Under the pieces are notes generated by a model. That model made no database searches, was not told the DNA's origin, and was given only the letters and a program-made list of their open reading frames with translations. A stretch of 63,821 nt of DNA from Candidatus Izemoplasma sp. Its GTDB lineage: Bacteria > Bacillota_I > Bacilli_A > Izemoplasmatales > Hujiaoplasmataceae. The DNA lies in NCBI GenBank assembly GCA_021736305.1, contig JAIPGD010000004.1:1-63821 (forward strand), in the 5' to 3' direction. Positions 9,964 to 18,453 of the stretch are shown here, in pieces. Both the position numbers and the translations under genes were made by a program. Numbering within the stretch: the stretch's first letter is position 1; each line of letters starts with the position of its first letter.

Positions 9964-9987
9964 TTTGGCAATTGCCAAACTATTTTT
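9962..9987. terminator. Bidirectional terminator between corC-like gene and tyrS
   Basis: Perfect palindrome AGTTTGGCAATTGCCAAACT (9962-9981) flanked by an A run on the left and TATTTTT on the right. It serves both convergent genes and overlaps the corC-like stop codon. Confidence 0.9.
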
Positions 9988-11224
9988 AATTATGTTTAAT
10001 TACTCCATATTTTTTCTTACCTTTTCTAATAATCGTATACTTTTTACCAAAGGCTTGATTTTGATCTATTTCATAGTAAGTATCATTTATTTTTTCACCA
10101 TTAATTGAAACGGCATTATTTTTTATCATCTCTCTTGCTTCGCGTTTTGAATTAACTAATGATAATTCAATCAAACTATCCACTAAAGTTATTGGAGTTT
10201 TAGTTGAAAAGGAAGGAAGGTCTTTAATCCCCATTTCAATTTCATCAATAGTTAAGTTTTTAATATCACCACTAAATAATGCTTCGCTTACATTAATTGC
10301 TTTTTGTAATTGTTCTTCTCCGTGGACAAGTCGAGTGAGTTCTTTTGATAGGGTTATTTGAGCTAATCGTTTTTCCGGTTCTTTATTCAAAGATTCTTCA
10401 ATAGCATCAATTTCATTTTTAGATAAAAAAGTAAATTGTTTTAACCGATTGATAACATCTTCATCACTGGTGTTTATCCAATATTGATAAAACTCATATA
10501 CTGAAGTTTTTTCCTTATCTAACCAAATTGCTCCGGATTCTGTTTTACCGAATTTAGTTCCATCTGCTTTAGTAACTAAAGGAAATGTTAACCCATATAC
10601 TTTTGCTTTTATAGAGTGGACTCTCCTAATTAGTTCAGATCCTGAAGTGATATTCCCCCATTGATCTTGTCCACCAATTTGTAGGGTGCAATCATAATTT
10701 TTGTACAAATGTTCAAAATCCCATGCCTGAATTATTTGATATGAAAATTCTGTAAATGAAATCCCTTTTTCTATTCGAGATTTTACGGAATCTTTAGCCA
10801 TCATATAATTTATACTAAAATGTTTTCCAATATCTCTTAAAAATTGAATTGCATTTAATTTAGAAAGCCAATCATAGTTGTTAACGATTGTAGCTGTTGG
10901 CAGTAATCTTTTCACCTGCTGCTTAATACCACTTGCATTTTTTAGCGATTCCTCGATGGTAAGCAATTTCCTTTCTTCACTCTTAAAACTAGGATCACCA
11001 ATTAAACCCGTGCCACCCCCAATTACTAAAATTGGATGATGCCCATATAATTCTAATCTTTTAGCAACGAGATACGCCAAAAGATGCCCTACATGTAAAC
11101 TATTAGCTGTTGGATCAGCTCCTAAATAAAAGTTAATTTTTTCATTATTTAGTTTTTCTTCTATATCTTGATCAGTGACTTGATAAATCAAGCCTCTCCA
11201 TTTTAAATCTTCATATAAATTCAT
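9986..11224 (-). CDS. tyrS: Tyrosyl-tRNA synthetase
   Basis: Class I aminoacyl-tRNA synthetase of 412 residues that charges tRNA-Tyr. Motifs: LGADPTANSLHVGHLLA (HIGH equivalent), GGQDQWGNITSG (tyrosine pocket) and TKFGKTESGAIWLD (KMSKS equivalent). A C-terminal S4 RNA-binding domain runs from about 340 to 412. The frame is open further upstream, into the ccpA-like gene, but ATG 11224 has a strong site (AAGGGGGC) three bases before it and matches the family N terminus MNLYEDLKWRGL. Only 19 bases separate it from the regulator gene, so the two are co-transcribed and no T-box leader is present. Confidence 0.96.
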   Translation of the reverse strand: MNLYEDLKWRGLIYQVTDQDIEEKLNNEKINFYLGADPTANSLHVGHLLAYLVAKRLELYGHHPILVIGGGTGLIGDPSFKSEERKLLTIEESLKNASGIKQQVKRLLPTATIVNNYDWLSKLNAIQFLRDIGKHFSINYMMAKDSVKSRIEKGISFTEFSYQIIQAWDFEHLYKNYDCTLQIGGQDQWGNITSGSELIRRVHSIKAKVYGLTFPLVTKADGTKFGKTESGAIWLDKEKTSVYEFYQYWINTSDEDVINRLKQFTFLSKNEIDAIEESLNKEPEKRLAQITLSKELTRLVHGEEQLQKAINVSEALFSGDIKNLTIDEIEMGIKDLPSFSTKTPITLVDSLIELSLVNSKREAREMIKNNAVSINGEKINDTYYEIDQNQAFGKKYTIIRKGKKKYGVIKHN

Positions 11225-11243
11225 ATTGCCCCCTTGGATGTCT

Positions 11244-12260
11244 TTATTTTTTTGTTGAATCTCTATGGATAATGCTATGTGGTAATTCAAAGTATTTTTG
11301 TTTAGTTTCATTTTTGTCGATTTCTTGTTTTAATAAAGACATTGCTTTTACACCAATATCTGTAATAGGAATATCTATACAAGATAATCTAGGTCTTGAT
11401 AAAGAAGCATATTTAGTGTTTTGAAAGCCAAAAACAGAAATATCTTTAGGAACCTTTCTCCCTTTTGATATCATTGAATTAATGAATGAAACAGCAATTG
11501 AATCTCTTACCGCTACAACACCATCAAGTTTTTTACCTGCTTCAAGGTATAGTTCATCAAAATGAACTGTATTAATTGATATGTCACCGCTTGTTCTATA
11601 AATATGCGGTTCTAAATTAGCTTCATCAATTGCTTTTAAATAACCTGACTCTTTTAAATCATTAACCATATATTTCCTTGCTGTTGTGAGCATATAAATA
11701 TTTTTTCTGCCTTCTTCGATTAATTCTTTAGTAATTTCATATCCAGCTTTATGATAATCAATTGAAACAGTTGTTAATTTATTTTCAAAAGGATATAGTG
11801 TATTTGCTAAAACAATTGGAATACCATAATCTTCTTTAATTTTATTTAAAGTTTGATATTGTTCTTCATTAATTTCATCATTCATATATAATATACCATC
11901 TGCTTGAGAAGCAACTACTTCTTTTAACATTTCAGATTCTTCTACATATTCATCTTTTAGCACATATAAAATTAAAGAATAATTATACTTTCTTGCTTCA
12001 ATTGCGATTCCATTAACCATCTCAGCAATTGATGATCTAGTCATATCTGGAACCATAACTGCTACCGAAGTTGATCTTCTGCTTGCTAAACCACGAGCAA
12101 AAGCATTGGGTTTATAACCCAATTCTTCGATTACTTTTAAAACCTTTTCTCTTGTTTCTTTTTTAACTTTTTCTGGATTATTTAATGTTCTTGAAACTGT
12201 TGCTAGTGATACATCAGCTCTCATTGCAACATTATAAATGGTTGCTTTGGTCTTAGCCAT
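11244..12260 (-). CDS. ccpA: LacI-family regulator, CcpA-like
   Basis: 338 residues. The N-terminal LacI helix-turn-helix (TIYNVAMRADVSLATVSRTL) and hinge (NAFARGLASRRS) are followed by a periplasmic-binding-protein-like core. Overall it looks like CcpA, the catabolite control protein that binds cre sites with phospho-HPr in low-GC Gram-positives. A location next to tyrS also occurs near ccpA in Bacillus (family knowledge). Three operons in this window carry cre-like AAGCGCTT cores in their promoters. It could instead be a sugar-specific LacI regulator, since no HPr kinase is visible here. Confidence 0.75.
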   Translation of the reverse strand: MAKTKATIYNVAMRADVSLATVSRTLNNPEKVKKETREKVLKVIEELGYKPNAFARGLASRRSTSVAVMVPDMTRSSIAEMVNGIAIEARKYNYSLILYVLKDEYVEESEMLKEVVASQADGILYMNDEINEEQYQTLNKIKEDYGIPIVLANTLYPFENKLTTVSIDYHKAGYEITKELIEEGRKNIYMLTTARKYMVNDLKESGYLKAIDEANLEPHIYRTSGDISINTVHFDELYLEAGKKLDGVVAVRDSIAVSFINSMISKGRKVPKDISVFGFQNTKYASLSRPRLSCIDIPITDIGVKAMSLLKQEIDKNETKQKYFELPHSIIHRDSTKK

Positions 12261-12288
12261 GCTATCATCTCCATTCTTATTACCTTAT

Positions 12289-12316
12289 ATTTTACCATAA
12301 AATAGCAATCTTTCAA
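12289..12316 (-). promoter_or_regulatory. Promoter of ccpA-tyrS
   Basis: -35 TTGAAA (12311-12316), 16-base spacer ending in TGG, and extended -10 TAAAAT (12289-12294) on the minus strand. No cre-like core is seen here, so there is no sign of autoregulation. Confidence 0.6.
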
Positions 12317-12353
12317 TTAAGAATGTAAAAATTTTCATTAATTCTGTTGAAGC

Positions 12354-12389
12354 AAAAAAAAATGAGACAATATTTGTCTCACTTTTTTT
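12354..12389. terminator. Terminator after rplS
   Basis: Hairpin TGAGACAA / TTGTCTCA (12363-12381) with an A run on the left and a T run on the right. The nearest gene ending here is rplS on the minus strand. Confidence 0.85.
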
Positions 12390-12392
12390 AAC

Positions 12393-12740
12393 TTAGCGTC
12401 TTTCTTTAATTCTTGATTTTTTAGTAGATAATCCACGAAGATATCCTAAATAAGCTCTTCGCACTTTACCACGACGTTTAACTGTTATGCTGTCAATAAC
12501 TGGTGAATGAACTAAGAAAGTTTTTTCGATTCCAACTCCGTAAGAAATCTTTCTTACAGTGAAAGTTTCACTAACTCCTCCACCTTGTTTTTTAATGCAT
12601 AATCCTTCGAAAACTTGAATACGTTCACGATTACCTTCTTTGATTTTTAAGGCAACTTGTAACGTATCTCCAGAACGAAATTCAGGTACGTCTTTTCTTA
12701 GATATTCTTGAGTAATATCTTTGATTAATTGCTGCGACAT
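12393..12740 (-). CDS. rplS: 50S ribosomal protein L19
   Basis: Ribosomal protein of 115 residues at the 30S-50S interface. It contains the family motifs [42 protein letters not shown] and [13 protein letters not shown] at 12749 keeps the frame open, but ATG 12740 lies nine bases after GAGGAG and is the right start. It has its own promoter directly after trmD and a leader that can fold around the ribosome-site region, so it is regulated separately from rimM-trmD. Confidence 0.97.
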   Translation of the reverse strand: MSQQLIKDITQEYLRKDVPEFRSGDTLQVALKIKEGNRERIQVFEGLCIKKQGGGVSETFTVRKISYGVGIEKTFLVHSPVIDSITVKRRGKVRRAYLGYLRGLSTKKSRIKERR

Positions 12741-12815
12741 TTTGGTCAACTCCTCTTTAAATCTCCTTGGTTCTTAGTTTTCCAGCGGAACAAAGGGTTA
12801 TTGAATTCTTTTCAG
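12741..12815 (-). ncRNA. L19-type ribosomal protein leader
   Basis: The 75-base transcript leader of rplS contains two arms, CCUUUGUUC (12788-12796) and GAACCAAGG (12765-12773), that pair with eight of nine matches around a loop containing CGCUGG. The position, size and sequence resemble the L19 leader family of Firmicutes, in which excess L19 represses its own mRNA. The pairing is seen in the sequence; the family match is from memory and needs a covariance-model search. Confidence 0.6.
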
Positions 12816-12822
12816 CATTACG

Positions 12823-12851
12823 ATTATAGCATATGCACGTAGTAAAAGCAA
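12823..12851 (-). promoter_or_regulatory. rplS promoter
   Basis: -35 TTGCTT (12846-12851), 17-base spacer and extended -10 TGCTATAAT (-10 at 12823-12828) on the minus strand. The -35 lies within ten bases of the trmD stop, separating rplS from trmD transcription. Confidence 0.8.
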
Positions 12852-12854
12852 ATA

Positions 12855-13544
12855 TTATTTATTGTTTTTTTGATACTTTTCCAATAAATCTGGACGTCGT
12901 TGCTTGGTTCTTTCTATCTGTTTTTCCTTGCGCCATTTATCAATCAATTTATGATTTCCATTTAACAAAACTTCTGGCACTTTTTTTCCTTTAAAATCTC
13001 TTGGTTTTGTATATTGAGGATAATCTAATAAACCACTATAAAATGAATCATTAATATAAGAGCCTTCATCGCCAATCACTCCTGGAACCATTCTTACGAC
13101 AGAATCAATTATAGCTAAAGCTCCTATTTCTCCACCAGTTAATACATAATCACCAATCGATATCTCCACATCAACGTAATCACGAATACGATCATCAAAT
13201 CCTTCATAGTGGCCACAAATCAAAATTAAATTTTCCTTATAAACTAATTTATTTGCTAATTCTTGATTATAGGTTTTTCCTTGGGGAGTCAACAATATTT
13301 TATAAGCAGTTTCATAATTTTCTATACTTGTTAAAGCATAGTATATCGGCTCCACAGACAATACCATTCCAGCACCACCACCATATGGAGTATCATCTAC
13401 TGTCTTATGTTTATTTGTTGAAAAATCTCGGTAATTAATTATTTCAAAATCAACTAATTGTTGATCTTGAGCTCTTTTCAGTATCGATGAATTTAAAAGA
13501 GGTTTAATCATTTCCGGAAACAAAGTTAAAACTGTAATTTTCAA
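12855..13544 (-). CDS. trmD: tRNA (guanine-N1-)-methyltransferase
   Basis: Makes m1G37 next to the anticodon of tRNAs with G36, preventing +1 frameshifts. It is 229 residues with the knotted SPOUT fold; visible motifs are TLFPEMI at the start, DDTPYGGGAGMVL, ICGHYEGFDDRI, IGDYVLTGGE (SAM loop) and PPxY-like YPQYTKP. It overlaps the rimM stop by four bases (ATGA), the standard coupling in this operon. Confidence 0.97.
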   Translation of the reverse strand: MKITVLTLFPEMIKPLLNSSILKRAQDQQLVDFEIINYRDFSTNKHKTVDDTPYGGGAGMVLSVEPIYYALTSIENYETAYKILLTPQGKTYNQELANKLVYKENLILICGHYEGFDDRIRDYVDVEISIGDYVLTGGEIGALAIIDSVVRMVPGVIGDEGSYINDSFYSGLLDYPQYTKPRDFKGKKVPEVLLNGNHKLIDKWRKEKQIERTKQRRPDLLEKYQKNNK

Positions 13545-14035
13545 AATAATCCCTCCATTATAACTACGTCAATACGGATATCATCCATGTAAATAATAAA
13601 CTCATCTCGAAAAGGTATAAGAACATTTTTATTAATTGTTTTGACAACTAAATAGTCTGAACCAGGAAAATTTTTTATATCGATCACTTCTCCCTTTAGC
13701 TCTTTGTTTTGATAGACTTTTAAACCAATTAAATCATCTTCGTGAAATTCATTTTCAGATAAAGAAAGTTGGAAACTTTCATCCATATATATATTATATT
13801 TATTATAATCTTCAACTAATTCGATATCATCAAGTTCTTCTAAAATTAATAAATGCTGTTTTCCTTTTAAACTGTAATCTTTAACTTTCTGTTTTATGTA
13901 ATCTTTCCCGTTACTAAGATAGATAGTATTTCCAGGTTTTAACCTTTCAAATAAAAAAGCAGAAAAAGGTCTAATCTTAATTTCCCCTTTTAATCCTTTA
14001 AAGCCAATTACCTTAGCTATTAATTTATATTGCAT
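13541..14035 (-). CDS. rimM: Ribosome maturation factor RimM
   Basis: Assists 30S head assembly around S19. It is 164 residues with an N-terminal RimM domain (KVIGFKGLKGEIKIRPF) and a C-terminal PRC-barrel (VIDIKNFPGSDYLVV, LIPFRDEFI). A GTG at 14044 keeps the frame open, but ATG 14035 has AGGTGAT at proper spacing and gives MQYKLIAK. It is the first gene of rimM-trmD here; the usual rpsP is not adjacent, because a divergent gene lies upstream. Confidence 0.95.
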   Translation of the reverse strand: MQYKLIAKVIGFKGLKGEIKIRPFSAFLFERLKPGNTIYLSNGKDYIKQKVKDYSLKGKQHLLILEELDDIELVEDYNKYNIYMDESFQLSLSENEFHEDDLIGLKVYQNKELKGEVIDIKNFPGSDYLVVKTINKNVLIPFRDEFIIYMDDIRIDVVIMEGLF

Positions 14036-14183
14036 ATTTATCACCTATCTTATTCTTCTATAAAAATTATACTATATATTAACATATAATAAAACAATTA
14101 GATAAATTATTCATAATTCTTAATTTATTATTTATAATTTTATGATTATAAGATATAATAATAAAACATAGAGAGAGGTCCTT

Positions 14184-15305
14184 ATGAAAAAAGTATTTAA
14201 AATTTCATTTATTACTATATCAATTCTATTGTTTTTTATTGTTGGATTTGTTTTTACTTTACATATTTTTGAATTTACTCCTGAAGAAATAAAAACTATA
14301 GCCATTGAAAACAATCAAGATAATAGCTCTGAAAATTATGTTGAGTTAAATTCAGAAATTTCGATTCTTACCTTTAATACTGGTTATGCTTCCCTAAGTG
14401 AAACAGAAGATTTCGTTATGGATGGCGGAAATAATACCCGTATGAGCTCTAAAGAAGAAGTTGAGGTAAATATTGATGGAATCAAAACAATTTTGACAAG
14501 AGAAAGCGTTGATATATATCTATTGCAAGAAATTGATACTGATTCAAAGCGTTCTTATGAGATTAATCAACATGAAATTTATAAGGATTTATTAAATTAC
14601 AATTCTGCATTCGCATATAATTTTCGAGCAATATTTGTACCTTTCCCTGTTAATCCGACTAAAATGATTGGAAAAGTGAATTCAGGTATAGCAACATATA
14701 GTAATTTTTATGTTGAAGAATCTAACAGAATACAATTACCAGGTAGCTTTCCTTGGCCAGTAAGACTAGCTAATTTAAAAAGAGCACTTTTGATTAATAG
14801 ATATCCAATTGTTTCTACTGATAAAGAATTAGTTGTTATTAACCTTCACTTATCTGCTTATGATGATGGCAGTATGCGTGTACAAGAAATGGAAAAACTT
14901 AAAGAAGTTATGTTAGAAGAAAAAAACAAAGGTAATTATGTAATTGCTGGCGGTGATTTTAATCAAAGCTTTCAAGAAGTTTATTCTGAATACAACGATA
15001 CAAACGACTATACTTATAAAGAATTATACGAATTAAAAGACAGTGATTATTGGGAAGCATACCCACTTGAAAGTGATTGGTTCTATGAGAATGAATTCCT
15101 ATTCGGAATTGATTCAACCACTCCAACTTGTAGATTATTAAATGAACCTTTAGACACTGATAATATGGGTAATAATCAATATTATTTAATTGATGGATTT
15201 ATTGTATCAGATAATGTCACTATATTATCAGTAGAAACTCTCGATGAAGAGTTTAAATACAGTGATCATAACCCCGTTAAGTTAATTGTCAAACTAAATA
15301 ATTAA
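14184..15305 (+). CDS. Membrane-anchored or exported endonuclease/exonuclease/phosphatase family protein
   Basis: 373 residues. An N-terminal hydrophobic segment (about 8-28) preceded by Lys residues is an uncleaved anchor or signal peptide. The rest is an EEP (DNase I-like) domain: ILTFNTGYA, LLQEIDTDSKRS (catalytic Glu), INLHLSAYD, GGDFNQ and a C-terminal YSDHNPVKL (catalytic Asp-His). EEP members cleave nucleic acids, inositol phosphates or sphingomyelin, so the substrate is open. An extracellular nuclease for nucleic-acid scavenging is plausible. It is a single-gene unit with GAGAGAGG as ribosome site. Confidence 0.8.
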   Translation: MKKVFKISFITISILLFFIVGFVFTLHIFEFTPEEIKTIAIENNQDNSSENYVELNSEISILTFNTGYASLSETEDFVMDGGNNTRMSSKEEVEVNIDGIKTILTRESVDIYLLQEIDTDSKRSYEINQHEIYKDLLNYNSAFAYNFRAIFVPFPVNPTKMIGKVNSGIATYSNFYVEESNRIQLPGSFPWPVRLANLKRALLINRYPIVSTDKELVVINLHLSAYDDGSMRVQEMEKLKEVMLEEKNKGNYVIAGGDFNQSFQEVYSEYNDTNDYTYKELYELKDSDYWEAYPLESDWFYENEFLFGIDSTTPTCRLLNEPLDTDNMGNNQYYLIDGFIVSDNVTILSVETLDEEFKYSDHNPVKLIVKLNN

Positions 15306-15311
15306 GTTAAA

Positions 15312-15343
15312 AAAGACCAAAGCTTGATAGCTTTGATCTTTTT
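15312..15343. terminator. Bidirectional terminator
   Basis: Stem AAAGACCAAAGC (15312-15323) / GCTTTGATCTTT (15330-15341), one mismatch, with A and T runs on either side. It lies between convergent genes (EEP protein and peroxiredoxin). Confidence 0.85.
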
Positions 15344-15349
15344 ATATTA

Positions 15350-16033
15350 TTATTTCTTAGCTTTTTTAAAACACATAAACCAATCCAAGCAATAAACATC
15401 TTCTGATTTATTGTTAACACGTTCTTTTGCTGAACCGCAAGAGCCCGGAGGTGGCAATATAACATCATCTCCTGGTCGCCAATCAGCAGGAGTTGCAACG
15501 CCATCAGCATCAGCTTTTTGTAAAGCTTGTATGATACGTTTAATCTCATCAAAATTTCTACCCATTGATAATGGGTAATAAAGGATAGTTCTAATTATAC
15601 CTTTAGGATCAATCACAAACACTGCTCTTACAGCTTGTGTTGAAGATTGATTTGGTTGAATCATACCAAATTTATTCGCCACATCCATTTTGATATCTTC
15701 TATCAAAGGGAATGTTACGTCTAAATTTTTCATGTCTTTCCATTCCAATTCTTTTATTTTTCTTAACCACGCAATATGTGAATGCAATGAGTCAACAGAT
15801 AAACCAATTAACTCTGTGTTTAAAGATTTAAATTCATCTAACATCTTTGTAAACGTCATAAATTCAGTTGTACAAACCGGTGTGAAATCGGCAGGATGAG
15901 AGAAAAGAATCACCCATTTTCCTTCGTAATCTTCGGGAAATTTAATTTCCCCTTGTGTAGTAACAGCAGTAAAACTTGGAGCCGGATCCCCTATTAATGG
16001 CATTGAATAAAACTCTTTTTTTTGTTCTTCCAT
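15350..16033 (-). CDS. Peroxiredoxin (Prx6/archaeal 2-Cys-like)
   Basis: Thiol peroxidase of 227 residues. The peroxidatic Cys is in FTPVCTTEF near residue 54. It belongs to the long Prx6-like group; an additional C-terminal pair YCLDWFMCF (near 215-223) is typical of members that resolve through a C-terminal Cys. It reduces H2O2 or alkyl hydroperoxides in an organism that looks anaerobic. The promoter carries a perfect inverted repeat that may be an operator (see 16067-16099). It is co-directional with nifX/DUF134 but has its own promoter. Confidence 0.93.
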   Translation of the reverse strand: MEEQKKEFYSMPLIGDPAPSFTAVTTQGEIKFPEDYEGKWVILFSHPADFTPVCTTEFMTFTKMLDEFKSLNTELIGLSVDSLHSHIAWLRKIKELEWKDMKNLDVTFPLIEDIKMDVANKFGMIQPNQSSTQAVRAVFVIDPKGIIRTILYYPLSMGRNFDEIKRIIQALQKADADGVATPADWRPGDDVILPPPGSCGSAKERVNNKSEDVYCLDWFMCFKKAKK

Positions 16034-16066
16034 AATAACCTCCTATAATTTTATTTATTTAAAAAT

Positions 16067-16099
16067 ATTATAGCATAATATGTTAGAAAGGTCTAACAT
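16067..16099 (-). promoter_or_regulatory. Peroxiredoxin promoter with inverted repeat
   Basis: Extended -10 TGCTATAAT on the minus strand (-10 at 16067-16072). A perfect inverted repeat, ATGTTAGA-N4-TCTAACAT (16080-16099), covers the -35 region. There is no T run behind it, so it looks like an operator and not a terminator. It does not match the PerR box. Confidence 0.55.
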
Positions 16100-16453
16100 T
16101 TACGCTTCGTGTTTTCCCTCAAGACATGGTTCTTGATTTTGTTCTAATTTGCCGTTAATAAAATCATTTACTACTTCTTGTATTTCACCATCTACATTCA
16201 TATAGCATTCGATATCTAATTCAGTTAATAAATCGGCTGCCATTTTCCCTATTCCACCAGTAATAACAACATCTACTTCATTTTCTTTCAAAAATTTTGG
16301 CAAATACCCCTTTTTATGTGGGGGATTTTTTATAACTGTTGAACTAATTATTTCCTTTTCAGAAATATTGTAAACAACAAAATAATCACAATGGCCAAAA
16401 TGCTGAGTAATCATATTATTCTTAACACTTAATGCTACTTTCATATTCCTCAC
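16100..16453 (-). CDS. NifX/NifB C-terminal-like (dinitrogenase Fe-Mo cofactor biosynthesis family) protein
   Basis: Small single-domain protein of 117 residues of the family that binds iron-molybdenum cofactor precursors in diazotrophs but is widespread in anaerobes with no nitrogenase. The signature QHFGHCDYFVVY is near residue 18, and GGIGKMAADLL near residue 62. It overlaps the upstream DUF134 gene by four bases. This pairing occurs in many anaerobes and its function is unknown; metal-cluster binding is an inference from the family. Confidence 0.85.
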   Translation of the reverse strand: MRNMKVALSVKNNMITQHFGHCDYFVVYNISEKEIISSTVIKNPPHKKGYLPKFLKENEVDVVITGGIGKMAADLLTELDIECYMNVDGEIQEVVNDFINGKLEQNQEPCLEGKHEA

Positions 16454-16821
16454 TCCTGACTAAATTTATTAAATGCTTTTCCTTTACCTCTTCTATGTTG
16501 TTTCTGTCCATGTTTACAATCTTTACCTTCACAAAATATATAGTCTCCGCCTTCAATCACTAAAATCTTACCATTAATAATCGAATCAGCAATTTTTTTC
16601 CTAGCATTATTATATATTCTTTGAACTGTTGTTCTAGCAACGCCCATTTTTTTTGATGTTTGTTCTTGTGTAAGCCCTAATTGATCCATGAGTCTGATAG
16701 TTTCATATTCATCAATCAACAATGATATTTTATCTAAACTATTCGCTCTTTTACCCTTAGGTCCATACATATGATATCTTGGCATTTCATATATCATTCT
16801 TGGTTTATTCGGTCGTGACAT
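16450..16821 (-). CDS. DUF134 (UPF0251) helix-turn-helix protein
   Basis: 123 residues. It opens with RPNKPRMIYEMPRYHMYGP, the DUF134 signature, followed by a sigma-70 region-4-like helix-turn-helix (LGLTQEQTSKKMGVARTTVQ) and a Cys/His-rich tail (FCEGKDCKHGQ) that could hold a metal or cluster. It is likely a DNA-binding regulator, translationally coupled to the NifX-like gene. A palindrome over its own -35 element may be its autoregulatory site. Confidence 0.88.
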   Translation of the reverse strand: MSRPNKPRMIYEMPRYHMYGPKGKRANSLDKISLLIDEYETIRLMDQLGLTQEQTSKKMGVARTTVQRIYNNARKKIADSIINGKILVIEGGDYIFCEGKDCKHGQKQHRRGKGKAFNKFSQE

Positions 16822-16839
16822 AACTTTCTCCTTAACTAA

Positions 16840-16868
16840 ATTATATAAGCGTTTTTGACATATGTCAA
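16840..16868 (-). promoter_or_regulatory. DUF134 promoter with palindromic operator candidate
   Basis: A consensus promoter on the minus strand: -35 TTGACA (16863-16868), 17-base spacer and -10 TATAAT (16840-16845). The 14-base palindrome TTGACATATGTCAA (16855-16868) covers the -35 element and faces the divergent thioredoxin gene. Confidence 0.75.
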
Positions 16869-16948
16869 GTTAAAGCTTAAAATGTTATACTATTTTTTTT
16901 AAAACAAATATAGTATAATAAACTCAATAATAAATATCGAGGTGATTT

Positions 16949-17260
16949 ATGAATACCATTAAAAACTATCAAGATTTTCAAGAAATAATCAAATCGGAAT
17001 TAGTAGTCATTATCGCAAAAACTAAAACATGTAATGTTTGTAAACCTTTAACTGATAAATTGAATACATTTATGCTAGATTATCCAACTATCCCAACTTA
17101 TCAAATATATTTAGAAGATGTAGAGATATTTCAAGGACAACATTTGGTTTTCACTGTACCTACAGTGATTGTTTTTAGTGAATCAAAAGAAATTTTAAGA
17201 GAATCACGGTTTATCGACTTTGATAAAATTGAAAGATTATTTAATCTTTATCTAGGTTAA
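16949..17260 (+). CDS. Thioredoxin-family protein
   Basis: 103-residue thioredoxin fold with the redox pair CNVC (residues 29-32) in KTKTCNVCKPLTDKL, and the cis-Pro region FTVPTVIVFSES. No signal peptide, so it is cytoplasmic. The atypical CxxC differs from the WCGPC of classical thioredoxin. It ends three bases before the antiporter gene, so the two form an operon, divergent from DUF134/NifX. Confidence 0.88.
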   Translation: MNTIKNYQDFQEIIKSELVVIIAKTKTCNVCKPLTDKLNTFMLDYPTIPTYQIYLEDVEIFQGQHLVFTVPTVIVFSESKEILRESRFIDFDKIERLFNLYLG

Positions 17261-17263
17261 ATT

Positions 17264-18433
17264 ATGTTTTTAAGTTTAGCTTTAATAATAATATTAAGCA
17301 TTATCTTATTTTCAATTTTCACTAAACTAAATCTTCCGGGTTTACTTGCTTTTATAATTACAGGTATTATTTTAGGTCCTTTTGTTTTAGATTTAATGGC
17401 TGATAATATCTTAGATATTTCTAGCGATTTAAGAAAAATAGCCTTAATTGTAATTTTGATTCGTGCCGGATTATCTTTAGATTTATCTGATCTAAAATCC
17501 GTTGGGAAACCAGCAGTTTTATTAAGTTTTATTCCAGCGACTATAGAAATCATCGCAATTGGGTTAATCAGCCCCTTATTATTTGATATTACCACTATTG
17601 AAGCCTTTATTTTAGGTAGTGTTATAGCCGCAGTTTCACCTGCAGTTATTGTTCCTAGAATGATAAATCTTATAAATAAAAAAATTGGAACTGACAAAAA
17701 AATCCCTCAATTAGTATTAGCTTCTTCATCAATTGATGATATATTTGTGATAATAATCTTCACAATTTTACTTCAGGTATACGAAACTAATACAGTTGAA
17801 TTAAGTCAGGTCTTATTATTGCCAGTTTCTCTCTTATTAGGTGTAGTTATTGGTATAGTAAGTGGTAGTTTTTTCGTTTACCTTTTTAAAAAATTACATT
17901 TTCGAGATACTTTAAAAGTTTTAATATTGTTTGGTTGGTCATTCTTGCTCATTTATATGGAAGATATAATTCCTTTTTCTGGATTACTAGCAATCATAGC
18001 TTTAGCAATTACTATTTTAGAACTTTATCCAGTCTTAGCAAATCGTTTAACTTCTAAGTTTTCTAAAATATGGGTTATGGCAGAAATGATGCTATTTGTT
18101 CTTATTGGTGCTGCAGTTGATATATTTTTATTTGAGGAAATTGGAATTTTAGCTTTTATATTGATTTTGATTGGTATAACTTTTAGATCTGTTGCAGTTA
18201 CTTTTAGTCTTATTAAAACCAAATTCTCCATTAAAGAGAAAACCTTTGTCTGTTTTTCTTACTTACCAAAAGCTACTGTTCAAGCTGCTATTGGTGCCAT
18301 TCCTTACTCAATGGGAATGCCTGGAGGAAAATTAATTCTTGCTATATCTGTTCTTTCTATTTTTGTAACAGCGCCCGTTGGTGCTATATTAATTGATAAT
18401 ACTGCAGAAAAATTATTGAATTCGAACAAATAA
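17264..18433 (+). CDS. Monovalent cation:proton antiporter (CPA superfamily)
   Basis: Integral membrane protein of 389 residues with about 12 hydrophobic segments. Recognisable are GIILGPFVLDLM near the N terminus, AAVSPAVIVPRM and SSSIDDIFVIIIF, where the two adjacent Asp are typical of the ion-binding site in electrogenic antiporters. It probably exchanges Na+ or K+ for H+. With an Rnf complex in the same window it could link a Na+ and H+ gradient. It shares a transcript with the small thioredoxin-like protein. Confidence 0.87.
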   Translation: MFLSLALIIILSIILFSIFTKLNLPGLLAFIITGIILGPFVLDLMADNILDISSDLRKIALIVILIRAGLSLDLSDLKSVGKPAVLLSFIPATIEIIAIGLISPLLFDITTIEAFILGSVIAAVSPAVIVPRMINLINKKIGTDKKIPQLVLASSSIDDIFVIIIFTILLQVYETNTVELSQVLLLPVSLLLGVVIGIVSGSFFVYLFKKLHFRDTLKVLILFGWSFLLIYMEDIIPFSGLLAIIALAITILELYPVLANRLTSKFSKIWVMAEMMLFVLIGAAVDIFLFEEIGILAFILILIGITFRSVAVTFSLIKTKFSIKEKTFVCFSYLPKATVQAAIGAIPYSMGMPGGKLILAISVLSIFVTAPVGAILIDNTAEKLLNSNK

Positions 18434-18453
18434 ATACATATAAATTTTAAAAA

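Noticed and set aside
11225-11243. T-box leader for tyrS
   Set aside because: Only 19 bases lie between the regulator stop and the tyrS start, so no leader fits.
15307-15552. Alternative frame at the 3' end of peroxiredoxin
   Set aside because: Overlaps the well-supported peroxiredoxin frame and the terminator; no family features.
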